From NCBI GenBank assembly GCA_019916065.1, contig CM034236.1, forward strand, positions 55,022,690 to 55,086,689: a stretch of DNA of 64,000 nucleotides, read 5' to 3'. Made by a program: the position numbers and the translations under genes. The first letter of the stretch is position 1; each line of letters starts with the position of its first letter. This DNA is from Vitellaria paradoxa (Eukaryota; Streptophyta; Magnoliopsida; Ericales; Sapotaceae). Positions 23,312 to 35,115 of this stretch are shown here, piece after piece. The notes under the pieces were generated by a model. It did no database searches, was not told the DNA's origin, and saw only the letters and a program-made list of their open reading frames with translations.

Positions 23312-24216
23312 TAATTTTTTTTTTTTTTTTTACATTTTTAATTATATACGTTTATTTTCTTTGTCCAGTTGTGAATTGTGATGAAGATCAGTCGGCCCCA
23401 CATTCTGGCACATGTGTGCGCCAATATAAGCAAATAAACTACTGATTTTATCTATTTTTTTGACGCCACCATTGAAATTTGAACCAGTGGATTCCATAGA
23501 TATTAAAAAAGATCACAAAAGTGGTCGCAAGCATGAATTTAGGCTTTGTTTGGGGGAAAAAATGAGCGCTTTTTTTTGCTTTTTTTTTTTTTTTTTGGTA
23601 TTTGGTTAATTGTTAGTTACTGAAAAATTAAATTTTTTCTTTTTTGTATTTGGGAAGAAAAAAAGTTAAGTTTTTAGTAGTTAATTTTTTAACTTTTTTG
23701 TTAATTTGACATTTTTGTCTTTTAAAATTTAAAAAAATTTTAAAATTTAAGAAAATAAATTTAATTTTTTAAAAAAAATCAAAAAATTAAGTAGCGAAAA
23801 GTTAAGAAAACTAACTAGACATTTTAAATAGAGTCTCGGTATTGGCATTTTTACGTTGTTGTTGCAGTGAAATTGGGTAGCATTTTTGTCACTTATATTT
23901 GAGGACAACGTGGTAATTTTATTGATGGATAATTTTCAATTTTGAGACAAAAATTAGTCTTTCCTTGGCATTGCTGTTTATGGCATGGCATGTTAAATTA
24001 TCGAAAGCAGGCATCACTGATCAATATCAAATAGGCAAACTGAGAGTACATTTTTTTTTAAATTAAAAAAATTCAGAAACAACACCTAATTTTTGTGCTT
24101 TGATATTGATTTGGAGTTTTTGATTAAAATGGTAAAGGAAGACCAAACATGATACAAAACAATTGAGCAGGTAAAATGCTAGCTACTAAGTACTAATAAC
24201 CTTTCAAGGGAGGGAA
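23312..24216. other. Intergenic DNA with a MITE-like block
   Basis: No gene. About 23,540-23,845 begins GGCTTTGTTTGGGGG and is rich in runs such as AGTTAACTTTTT; it resembles elements at 52,667-52,942 and inside the aquaporin intron (58,700-59,800). The rest is unremarkable AT-rich sequence. Confidence 0.45.
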
Positions 24217-25625
24217 CTAAAACTTGATATTTGGACTGCACTCCCCAATCATTGGCATCCCAGGACACTCTATGATCCGAGTCCCATCACCACATAAGAC
24301 CACCTGATAGAGCTGGGAATTGCCTGACTTGTCCTTGTTGCACCGAAACCTTGCCAGCACCCCTAATGCTTTCAGTATAGCATCTTCCACACCCGACTGT
24401 TTGTCGTAGAACGTCCCATTTGGTTGGATTCCTGAATAGGTTGCGTTTAAAAATTAATAAAAATTAGTAAAAGTTTTTATGTCGTGATTTGGCAGTTTCT
24501 CACATGTCACCTGAAAGGCAGTTAACAAACTATGTCATCTTGAAAGGACTCAACAAAATTGGCTAGTAGAGGTAAATTGGACAGGCAGTAAGCTCAGCAA
24601 AAAGTCATTTGGAAATATCATAAACAAGCTTACTTGGTCATCTATGGTCTACAATATCTGAGCTAAAAAATATGTCAGAGTTTTTAAAGGTGTAGCATCA
24701 ACAGTCCCTGGCATAGTTGAAAAGATAAAAAATAAAATAAAAGCCAAAGCCTTACAACTTCTCAAGATCAAAGCCATGATTGCTAACATGGAGTTATGTA
24801 ACAATTAGGAGATTCTAGCTTTTGTATAGAACTATTATATAGATTAAAATAGATAATTCTTTTATATATTGAGGGTATGCCCTCTAGATCTTGTAAATTT
24901 TCATCCCATTAATTTAAATCTCCCTACTAACTTACCAAAAAAAAAAAAATAAAATAAAATAAAAAATTTTTGAGGAGGTTCACTTTTTTCCTAAGTCGGA
25001 TTGCTGTTTTAAAGTACTTCTGTGGATTGAGGCCCAAGCAGGTCCCGTATCTCTGCCATTGCTGTGACCACAGCTCATAACCATCACTGCTTGGGCAACC
25101 AAACGATGGCCAGTTGCTTTGCAGGCTTTTGGTCAGCTTTGAGTTCTGCACCATAAATTTAATTCCATGCATGATTAATTAAATTTAAGGACCATAGCCC
25201 AAATGTATTGTATTTGTATAACCAAAACATTCGACAAAACCAAAACCATAAAGATGGAAAATTGATTACGGTACCTCAGATGCGTTGAAATGACCACTGG
25301 AATCGCAGAACTGTGGGATTGATCCGGATAATGTACAGGTCCATAGTCCGGCAATGGTGAAATCTTTTATGGGTTTCCCAGTATTGGGATAGCAACAACC
25401 TTGGTTGGTACTGCAGCATGACCCTGGCCACTAATAAATGATCAAAGAAGAGAATCCACAGCATTCAGTTTTAGTTCTTAGAGCAGACCCATTCAAAGCA
25501 TAAAAGAGATGAGTAATATTAATATCAGTACCTGTGGGACAAGGTAAAGGAAATCCAGACCGGAGCATGAAACTGCTGAAGGGGAAAGAGCAAAGATGAT
25601 CGAAATGGAAGGCTATATATTTCAT
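24217..25625 (-). pseudogene. RNase T2 (S-like) relative without catalytic residues, frame-broken
   Basis: Four segments on the minus strand read as an RNase T2 protein: about 25,625-25,532, 25,430-25,275, 25,145-24,969 and 24,431-24,217 (stop). Family marks are DFLYLVPQ, WPGSCC, GCCYPNTGKP, NWPSFGCPS, GTCLGL and a C-terminal LYQVVLCGDG. The active-site blocks are changed: IHGLWP, with the first catalytic His, is TIAGLWT, and the HEWxKHGTC block is SQQWQRYGTC, so both histidines and the Glu are gone. The frame that reads SIIFALSPSAVSCSG lacks a start, because exon 1 is off by one base from the upstream ATG. The end of exon 3 runs into T-rich sequence with no in-phase donor. Inactive RNase relatives are known as plant storage-type proteins, but the lesions favour a pseudogene. 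Exon 4 keeps an open frame of about 70 codons. Confidence 0.72.
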
Positions 25626-25655
25626 GGCCTTCTCTTTTCTCTTCTCTCCTGACAT

Positions 25656-27748
25656 TCTCTTTTTTGGATACGACCCATGTTAATACTATACAAGTTTCTA
25701 AAATTTTTGTAGTGATAGTATTTTAATTCTGCTAACAGTTGGAGCTGTTGGAAAGCTACCTCAGCCATGTGATTATTTCAGTGCCGTTACTCCCTCTGTC
25801 CCCTCTCGTAGAAAAATTAATTCCACTCCATTTGGGAACGGATCCAGGATCCATTTTTGAAAAATTAATCTAATTCAAAATTGAAAGCAAATATTTGGAA
25901 ATAAGTGACCAAATCAATAGGACCATTTTTTTATTCTTTGGTGACTTACCATTGGGTTTATTTAGGGACAAAGTATTTTAAAAAATTATTTTTATAAATA
26001 AGACGCAAAGTTTACCTACTTTGAGAATATCACACATGATTCCCAACCAATTTTAATTTAATTACCTAAATACTATTTTTGTATATGTACCCATCTTGAG
26101 TGGATCTTGAGTCCTACTGGTTCAAAACTCTGAACAAGTGTTCCCCCCCGGGGGGGGGGGGGAGAGGAGGTGTTGGGTTTGTGTTTGTGTAAATTTTATA
26201 GTTTAATTTTAATGCACTGTGTAAATACATTTCACACAAGTTGCACACTACACTATGTGAGGTGAAGCCTTCTGCCTTATTATTATGCTCTTCCCCTATC
26301 TTGCCAAAGGAGGAGATCATAAATGAACAATGGATTGTGTTAGAGGATAATCTTCTCCTCCTAGAGAGAATATTCCCTTAAAGACAATAGTACACGTCAT
26401 TGTGATATACTTTAACATAATAAAAAATAATAATTATGAACACATATTTTAAAATATGTTTATATAAAAACTCTTTATATTAATGGGATATTAAATTTAA
26501 ACTCTCAATTCGAATTATATCAATAAAAAAAAATTCTGAATTGTTTCATGTCACATCCCAAATTAGGAGTGGAATTAGAATTATAATATCTTGGTCCAGT
26601 AAATATGTAAGTCTCAATAAATTTAAAATAATAATTTTTATAACATTAATAAAATAAAATATTAAATAATTGTGCCAAAATATAATTCTCTAAATAAAAT
26701 CAATTAACTAATCCATCACAATAATAAATCCCAAAATTTATACAACTCAATAATACATAAATCCTCAAACCTAAACTAATTTAAAATTCTTGATTATGAT
26801 CGTTCATTCTATCTAAAAAATGTTATTAAAAAGGAGTAAGAACCACCAAAAAAAAAAAAAAAAAAATTGAATGAAACACCGTTTCAGAAAATAGTAATAA
26901 ACATTTGAAAATAATGAATTTCAAATAAAATAGTTTGACCGAAAAAAGTTTCCCAGTAAATCAATGCACATACATAAATAATTATAATTTCAAAATCTGC
27001 ACATTTTAGGTGCGAATAACTACCATAATCTAACTTAAATTCACATCAATAATGATAAATCATTTTCTAGATTTGAAAATTAAATATCATACGTACTAAA
27101 ATAATTTTTGATGGGCAATACCTGTTAAATTCAACATCGCACTTAAAGTCATCCAATTTGTTATTCCATAAGCTGATTCAATTGAAAATATCATCGATTT
27201 TATCAGTATATTTCTATAACTGTACGATTTATACGGCATGTTCCCTAATTGTCAAATTGTCAAAGTCACTTTATTTAAAAGAGTTTATCTCCTGAGTTTT
27301 TTGTTCCAATTCTAATAACTACATGTAAATATTTATCACATTCTCATTAATTTAAATAATAAAACATAAATATTCAATAACTTCTCTAATACTCAAGAAT
27401 ATAAAACATATACTCTCATATCAAAATAGATACATTTCACAAATAATAATTCAAAAAATCCAATTACAAAAGTATTTTTGTATGAAATAATTTACAAAAT
27501 TTAATATTAACCAACAAACTAGACATTTTAAATTCAAAGATTGCAATTTCAATAGACGCGTGCAATTAATCCAATTATCACATTCCACTTGTCCATTTTA
27601 AATCCTAAGCGCCCTTTCAATATAAAGTAAACAGTATAATAATAATAATAATAATAATAATAAACAGAGAAGCAAATAAATCCCATAAAGTGCTTGCTGG
27701 TTTTGGATTAATACCTTGGTTGGTTGATAGGCGCCAAAGACTCGTGTT
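25656..27748. other. Intergenic DNA upstream of the PPR gene
   Basis: No gene found. It contains an adjacent C-run and G-run (about 26,144-26,162), an A-run at 26,850-26,867 and an (ATA)n repeat at about 27,637-27,663, some 85 bp before the PPR start codon. Most of it is over two-thirds A+T. Nothing here matches the palindrome arms. Confidence 0.55.
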
Positions 27749-29299
27749 ATGATTCGACCTGCAGTACTAACGGCCGGTCAGTTTCACCCGCCAAAAAGCT
27801 ATAACGGAAATTTAAATTTGGCCTCCAAAAAGCTGCAATGCCTTGCTCTGCTCAAGGATTGCTCTTCCATGAAACAGCTCTATCGAGTTCATGCTCAGAT
27901 TCAAATCTCTGGACTCCACAGGGACTGCTGTGTTTTGTACAAAATCATCCAATTTTGCGCCTTAGATCCCTCGGGATGCTTGAGTTATGCTCGACTCGTT
28001 GTCGAGCGCTCCGATAACTTGCTCTTATGTTCGTGGAACAATCTCATTAGAGGTTATGCAACAAGAAATTCTCTAAGAGAAACCATATTGGTTTTCCTCG
28101 CAATGCGAGGCCGAGGATTAAGACCCAATGAACTCACCTACCCGTTTCTATTCAAGGCCTGCTCTGCGCTTTTGGCCCTCAAAGAGGGGAAACAGATACA
28201 CATTGATGCCTTGAAGCGCAGTGTGGATTCTGATGTTTATGTTCAGAACACTTTGATTCACTTTTATGGGTCTTGTAGGGAGATTGGTGATGCATGCCGG
28301 GTGTTTGATACAATGACGTTTAGGACTATTGTTTCTTGGAATTCCGTTATTTCTGCTTGTGTTGAGAATTTACAGTTCTTTGATTCGATAGAGTTCTTCT
28401 CCAGTATGAGAGATTGTGGGTTTGAGGTGGACGAAACCACAATGGTGATTTTGCTTTCGGCTTGTGCAGAGATTGGGAACTTGAACTTGGGGAAATGGGT
28501 TCATTCTCAAGTAATAGAAAAGGGGTTGTCTGTAAATTGTGAATTAGGTACTTCCCTTGTTAATATGTATGCAAAGTGTGGAGACCTACATTGTGCGATC
28601 CAGGTATTTGACAGGGTGATGGTAAGAAATATATGGACATGGAGTGCAATGATTTTGGGGCTGGCACAACATGGGCATGCCGAGGATGCCCTTGAACTTT
28701 TCAAGAAAATGAAGAATTACGGAATACAGCCAAATTCTGTGACCTTTCTAGGGGTCCTCTGTGCTTGCAGTCACGCTCAACTTGTGGAGGATGGGCGTCA
28801 ATTCTTTCACAAAATGCAGCATGTGCATGGGATCAAACCCACATTGGCTCATTATGGTGCTATGGTGGATTGCTTGGGTCGTGCTGGTTATCTTAGAGAA
28901 GCCTATACCTTTATTATGAACATGCCTGTTAAGCCAGATGCAGTTGTATGGAGGACCTTACTTGGTGCGTGTATTGTCCATGACATTAATGACTACAGCA
29001 GGGTGGGTGAGAAGGCAAGAAATAGGTTACTTGAATCGGAACCGAGAAGGAGTGGGAACTTTGTGATGCTTGCAAACCGTTATGCTGAAGTTGGATTGTG
29101 GGAGAAAGCGGAACACCTAAGAAGCAGTATGCGAGATAGAGGTTTGAAAAAGATGGCTGCCGTGAGTTTTGTTCAGGTTGGTGGGTCTATGCATAGATTC
29201 TTTTCTGGGGATGACGCTCGAATTTCCAGTGAGGGAACCTATCTTTTACTAGATGGATTGAATTTGCACATGAAGACAATTTACTATGAATCAATCTAG
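27749..29299 (+). CDS. PLS-class pentatricopeptide repeat protein, E/E+ subgroup
   Basis: Intronless 516-aa frame, as is usual for plant PPR genes. PPR proteins are helical-repeat RNA binders of mitochondria or chloroplasts; E-class members mostly specify C-to-U editing sites. Repeats run from about residue 55 to 400, with the S/L-type stretches NTLIHFYGSC, VFDTMTFRTIVSWNSVISAC, SLVNMYAKCGDLHCAIQVFD, WSAMILGLAQHGHAEDALEL and FLGVLCACSHAQLVEDG. The E region starts near residue 398 (VVWRTLLGACIVHD) and passes into an E+-like tail (AAVSFVQVGGSMHRFFSGDD). There is no DYW deaminase domain, so editing would need a DYW partner. The N-terminus has Arg, Lys and few acids, fitting an organelle target, but I cannot choose between organelles. 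The inner breakpoint of the giant palindrome lies at about codon 413; this copy is intact. Confidence 0.9.
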   Translation: MIRPAVLTAGQFHPPKSYNGNLNLASKKLQCLALLKDCSSMKQLYRVHAQIQISGLHRDCCVLYKIIQFCALDPSGCLSYARLVVERSDNLLLCSWNNLIRGYATRNSLRETILVFLAMRGRGLRPNELTYPFLFKACSALLALKEGKQIHIDALKRSVDSDVYVQNTLIHFYGSCREIGDACRVFDTMTFRTIVSWNSVISACVENLQFFDSIEFFSSMRDCGFEVDETTMVILLSACAEIGNLNLGKWVHSQVIEKGLSVNCELGTSLVNMYAKCGDLHCAIQVFDRVMVRNIWTWSAMILGLAQHGHAEDALELFKKMKNYGIQPNSVTFLGVLCACSHAQLVEDGRQFFHKMQHVHGIKPTLAHYGAMVDCLGRAGYLREAYTFIMNMPVKPDAVVWRTLLGACIVHDINDYSRVGEKARNRLLESEPRRSGNFVMLANRYAEVGLWEKAEHLRSSMRDRGLKKMAAVSFVQVGGSMHRFFSGDDARISSEGTYLLLDGLNLHMKTIYYESI

Positions 29300-32102
29300 C
29301 ATTGGTTGCACTGTTTCTTTTTTGTGCATTATGCCTTTATACAGGTGCCCATTCTTCTTTGTTGTAAATAGTATTCGCAAAGTTACTTTGTGCTTCAATC
29401 CAAATAATTTTTGGCACCTAAATCTCCATGTTTTCCTCTTTGCAGCATTTGCAACTTGTATGATGCACTCTTCTTTCAAATGGATTGTTCACTTCAAGGT
29501 CCTGGCATACAATAAGAATCCACCCTTTCCGAACATTAAAATGTATTACTTTTCTGTGGTCGAGAACGAGTGCTATAATGCATATAGATGCCCTATTATT
29601 TCTACAAGTGATGCGCAAGTATCAACGATCAAAATCAAGATGCCCCCTAACAACGTACCCCCAATGACCACCAGTTCAGAACCCAGTGTACTGTAGCTGT
29701 CAGTGCCTGCAAACTTCAAGTAACACAAGAAGGCAAGCAAAATGAAAATTTTGAGCCTGTGAATATTTATATATATAAATTATGAAGTGATTCATCTAAT
29801 TATCTCGTTTGTTTCATTTTTACAGGCTTATGAATGAAAAATCTGTTCGCATCATTTTCTTGTGAACCTTTTTTTTATGCATTTTCTTGTCAAAATAGTA
29901 TGATGGTGATACTTTTGTAGTTGAAAATACTTTGTGTTATATCCTTGATGAAGACGACTATTAACTTGTAAAGTTTAAAGCTTTTGGCAAATAAAAATTT
30001 GGAAATCTACGTGCTAATTATTTTATCTTACAAAATTGATCAACTAGTTGACATATTGTTGTGAATAAAAATGAGGTTAGGAGTTTGAATTTTGAAATCA
30101 ATCTCTTTTTTTATAAAGAAAATGTTTCCTATATCAAACTTTTCTCAAATCTCGTAATATGAGAGTTGTTTTGTGTTGAGTTCCCATTTTTATTGTTGTG
30201 ACTAATGAACTGAGTTGCCATTTTTATTTTTGGTTTTTTATTTTGTTATTATTTTTTTTTTGAAATGGGAAAAATAATAGAGATTTTGATAGAAGAATAA
30301 ATGAATTTGGGAAGGTAATGGGTAAGAAAAAATAAATATTTTTAATAATGATAGTGACTAATTAAATGGATACCACACCAATTTACATCATTGAACGATA
30401 TTACATAACATATAAGTAAAAACATAACGAGGATAAATAGAAATACGAAGGAACAAAAAATTAAGGAAAATGAGGATGAGAAGGAAAATGAAAAAGAAGT
30501 GATGGTGAATCCGTATAAAGAATTTGTAATATATTAGCTTTTTCATTTCAACGAGTGAATACGTTGAATCTGTAATAGAACAACATTTTTCATCTCGTGA
30601 AAATTTATATTCCCTACCTAACCTTGGGATATACGCAGCCATGCTTGTAGAAGACCTTTAATTTCTTATCCAGGAGATCGAGTCATTAGTTTAGTTTGTG
30701 ACAAGAAAAAGACGAGATCCTGATCTATTACATTTTTTAATTAGTCATGTTTAGAATTTTGCAATCCTAGGATATAGAAAAGTTCAATGCTCGATCTTCT
30801 ATAGAAATACTTGTACAATACTCAGTAAATATATACAAAATATATTCAAGTCTTCAAACTGTATATGCATGGTATCAGTGATCTGATAAACTAATGTCAA
30901 CCAAAAATGTCCTCTCTCACATCCCTCAACACTATGATGCTCCGCCTATGAAAGGGTGTATCCCATCAGAGTATAGAAATAAAATAAATTATTAGACACA
31001 ATAAACTTTAGTAATTAAATGATTGCGTGAATTACAAATTATCATCCAAAATTAGGATATGTGTCTCCAAATTAAAACAAGACTCAGTTTGGCCAATAAG
31101 AAAAGACAAGTACGCATGGACATTACAGCAAAATCCTATACATATTTACTTTTTTAACTTAGTGAATCTAATTTTCTGCCAACCAACAACTATTAGAAAA
31201 ACAATAGAAGTAAAAAAATAAATAAAACTATTTTATTTTATTTTATTTTTGTCTTTTAAGTTCGTTCTTTTCTTGGCAACCAAACAACCCACGACAAAGA
31301 CTACTTGTTTTTTGGGGTTCAATATTTTAAAAGCATTTATTGAAAAATTTAATAATCTTTTTGTACTTGGTTATAGACCAATTATTGTTAAGCGGTTGAA
31401 TTAAAATTCACATATTTAATATAATTCCTATCCAACTCTTTAGTCAAAGTCCGTTATGATTACTATAACACCTGTACTTTCATCATATATATATATATAT
31501 ATTTCTTTTCCCGAAACGAGACCCACCGGAATGCTCATCCCACCTCCTACCGTGATCCCACAAGGCTTAAACCTGTAATCTTTCATCAATGTCCACAATG
31601 CATGTATCCTTTCATCATTATCCACAATGCACTTTATCTCTAAAAGAAACAGGCACACGCGTACAGATTACATAAACTAAACAAGAGAATAAAAGAAAAG
31701 GAAAAATGAATTAATAATAAATTTCCCCAAAAGCACCATCATCACTTTAATGGCCTACGAAATTCCTGTCAGTTAACATTCAAGTATATATAGCAAAAGA
31801 ATTGCCAAGAGTAAAAAAGCCTCACACCTGCTGCGCATGGTTCTGAGTTCGAATTTGGGAACCCACCTCCTTCCCCATGCTTCCAAGTTTGAACCTGGGC
31901 AACATACCTTCCACTCCCCGTACGTGTAGAGATATTAATGCATGTTAATGCATTCAATTACCAAAAAAAAAAAAAAAACTAAATTATATTACAATAGTGA
32001 AACTAAATAGTCAGCTTGAAGACATAATTCTTACGGATGTCCTAAAAACATTAAATCATATTACAAAAGTGAAACTAAATACCTAGCGTGGAGACGTAAT
32101 GC
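29300..32102. other. Right-arm DNA between the PPR and AVT genes
   Basis: Mirror of 14,381-18,165. No gene accepted. A 136-codon frame at 29,286-29,696 overlaps the PPR stop and has no counterpart frame in the left arm. The two genes converge across this gap. A (TA)n run lies at 31,485-31,502. Confidence 0.55.
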
Positions 32103-34226
32103 TTACAAATGCCCTATGATGTCGACAACGGAAGTGTAAGTACCAACTATTACAATTGCGATTCCCACCAACAAAATGAACCCTATGATAATCAATTCAA
32201 ATCCAAGACTCTGATAAGTGCCTGATATCTTTAGGTAAAACAGGCAGGGAAGAATAACCGAAGCTGTTACACTCAGAAAAGCTCCGACAAGTGACATTAA
32301 GTACCCAAAAAGTGGGATGTATAGGGCTACAATGACTGTGCTCATCACGAACGTGATTCTGATCAGGACGCTAGATGTCCTTTTGTGGTAGGATGATCGG
32401 AAACGGTTTTCAATAGCATTCAATATTGGGGTCACCATCAATGCATACTTAGAAATGGGATTCACTAGGGTGGTGTATATTGCAACTTTAGAGCTAATGT
32501 TTTTAGTTGGAAGGTCTAAGCTTATCTGCGACTGCACCTTTGAACCAAACATCATGTACCCAAATATTGCCATTGATGCATACATAATGGTACAAAAGAG
32601 AAAGCACAGGAGCAACACCTGCATCAGATAAACGGCAAAGTGAAATTCCAAAATTCTAACAGCTAAAAGCAAATTCGGTGATTCAGATTTCATAAATTTT
32701 TACCTTGGAAAATTGTCTTTTGTTTTTCATGGAGATGTACAGAGTGGGGAAAACTGGATGGGCACAATAACAAAACGCATATAAGCTTACAGCAGCAGGA
32801 ATTCCATTCCAATTAAGAAGCTTTCCTTTGTGGTGAAATCCAATCCCATCAAATGTACCAGCCCATAAAATTGAGCATAGGATGGTAATAGAAGCAAAAA
32901 CTCCAGTGGCAGAGATATAAGAGAGGATGCCCATGTTTTTTAACATGACCGTAGGCAATAAGATCAGGGCAGTAATTACGATGAACATTTGTTTTCCAAC
33001 AATTTGTAGCCCAGCAATCTCAAATCCCACATTGCGCAATAAGTTCTGTAAATTATCGCCTTCTAGAATCAAGAAACCTGTAGCTACAAAGTAGAGCTCC
33101 ATGTTCATAAAAACTGATGCAACCATTCTTCCCTTGTTCCCAAATGCCAGCTCACCTATGTCAGGATAACTTCTAATATTTCGATCAAAATCCATGCATC
33201 TTTTAATTAGAAAGCCTGTGTAGAAGGTTACCATGGCAATCACAAAAAACAGTATTAAGCTCAACCACCCTCCCGAAGACAGTGCATAGGGAATTGACAG
33301 GATTCCAACACCTGAGGAAAGAACGGCTAGAGAATTTAGTTGCAGGTTACTTGATGAGTTAACACATTGCTGAAACACGCTACCCCCTGGAATTAACCCT
33401 GAACATAATTGACAGTAAAACAAAAAAAAAATGAATTTTGAAAACTCACATTAGCATCAGTTTTTAAACCATCATGCCTGTTAATATTACGTTTGAATCT
33501 TCAATTTACCAAGGGGAAGAAAAATGAAGTTACCTGTCCACATTCAGTTCCTTATGAGTAACATAACCAAACACAAAATGATTTTTGGGAAGGACAAATA
33601 TATATTCAATTTTTCCTTGTCATTTTCCTACTCAGCCAAACAACATAGTAAAATTTGGTATCTTTTACTTTATTTTCTTTTCCCTCGTCTTTTCCTTTTC
33701 CTTTCCTTTCCTACCACAAATCCAAATTCCAAAATAGGTAAAGGTATCAAGTAAAATGCCCCCGTTTTATTTTATTTTATTTGTGTGTGTGTGTGTGTGT
33801 CCTCTAAATTTACAAAACTAAGAAGAAAAAGAAAGCTGATTTCAAAATCAATAGCTACACACTAACATATTGAAATCTTGCAAAAGCAATAAACCTTTTC
33901 AACTACTTTCCACATCACTTCTGATCTGTCCTCTGCTTCAAACAGAGGATACTAAGGTAAAGTGGCTTGTTGCAGAAAGAGAAAACTCAGAAACTACAAA
34001 GAAAAATACTTTTGTTCAACACAGTGGCACAAATCATTCTAATTTTTCAGCTAGGAGTCAAACATCAACAGAAATTACCGCATAAAATCATTAAAGATGC
34101 AAATCACAACCCTTTCCACTATTGACATTAAATCATCTTACGTTCAAAAGACCACATCTCAGAACCCTATATCAAATCTATATATGTAGAAACAGCACTT
34201 GCAATGTAGGGTCCAGAGATTGCTCC

Positions 34227-34262
<36 letters not shown>

Positions 34263-34485
34263 TAAAATCCAATTGTCAAAAATCATAAAAATCAACTCAA
34301 GAACAGTAACCTGACAAAGCATTTAGTCCATTGAAACAGGTCTTGAAAAAAGAGGTGTCGCCCGTTGATTGGACGAAACCCTCCTCGGCTTCCTTCCCAC
34401 CAAGCTCAAGCTTTTGCTGCGTCTCATCGTAGCAAAGCAAGAGCGGCACGGTATCAGAACACCCATCTCTCCGTTCAGCCCCCAT
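32103..34485 (-). CDS. AVT1I: AVT1I-like vacuolar amino acid transporter, right-arm copy
   Basis: Inverted paralogue of the gene at 11,816-14,380, with the same structure. Exons on the minus strand are 34,485-34,311, 33,311-32,704 and 32,618-32,103, of 175, 608 and 516 bp, exactly as in the other copy, giving 432 aa. Expected role: proton-linked neutral amino acid movement across the vacuolar membrane (AAAP family). By hand count it differs from the left copy at about 24 residues (5, 7 and 12 by exon). It keeps N in LVNPISKYAL and D in VVDIIGHL, matching family usage as I know it, so it may be the more ancestral-like copy. The dileucine-type DTVPLL near the N-terminus is kept. Intron 1 (999 bp) lacks the three MITEs of the left copy but has an expanded AC repeat (34,231-34,260). 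A TATA-like stretch lies about 100 bp upstream of the start codon. Confidence 0.92.
34231..34260. repeat. (AC)n microsatellite in AVT intron 1
   Basis: About 15 dinucleotide units in the first intron of the right AVT copy. The left copy has a much shorter GT run at the matching place (about 12,038-12,052). Confidence 0.9.
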
Positions 34486-34579
34486 TGTGGAGAGAGATCA
34501 AGGATTTGTGATTGAGAGAGCGATAAGTGTGTTCCAATAGGTCGGCCTTCACAGCTAATATAATGGGCAGCCTCCAACA

Positions 34580-34596
34580 GAAAATATAAATAGAGC
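34580..34596 (-). promoter_or_regulatory. TATA-like element upstream of right AVT copy
   Basis: On the minus strand this reads CTCTATTTATATTTTC, about 100 bp before the start codon at 34,485. It is the only TATA-like stretch in the GC-richer region just upstream. The left copy lost it in a ~32-bp deletion. That it acts as the TATA box is inferred from position and composition only. Confidence 0.4.
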
Positions 34597-34599
34597 AGG

Positions 34600-35070
34600 A
34601 AAATTATCAGGCGATACTGGACTCCACGCGTTGAACTGTGACACGTGAGCTAGGGAAGTAGCGTTGTGAAGGCCAGGATTGACCGTGGCCCTACTTTTGG
34701 CATTTAGTCACTACAAACATCCTATATTTAATAAAAATAAATATTTTATTTAATAGTGTGGTCCCTTTTCATAGCCTGGGATTAGCTCAATTTCATGCTT
34801 ACTCCCATGTGATTATTAATTCAAATTTTCATAGGATTATTAAAAAATTTACTCAATCAATAACTCCAAAATGTAAAAATTAGACAAATTATATGTACAT
34901 TCGTTCACACACTTGATTTACCAAATATATATATATATATATATATATGATCCACTTCCATAAATATAAAAGTCTCAACTCTATGTAAAAAATTTAATAA
35001 AGAAAAAAAAAACTTATCTTTTTCAATACAAACTCCAAAATTAATTTTTATCTTTTTCATACAAACTCAA

Positions 35071-35115
<45 letters not shown>

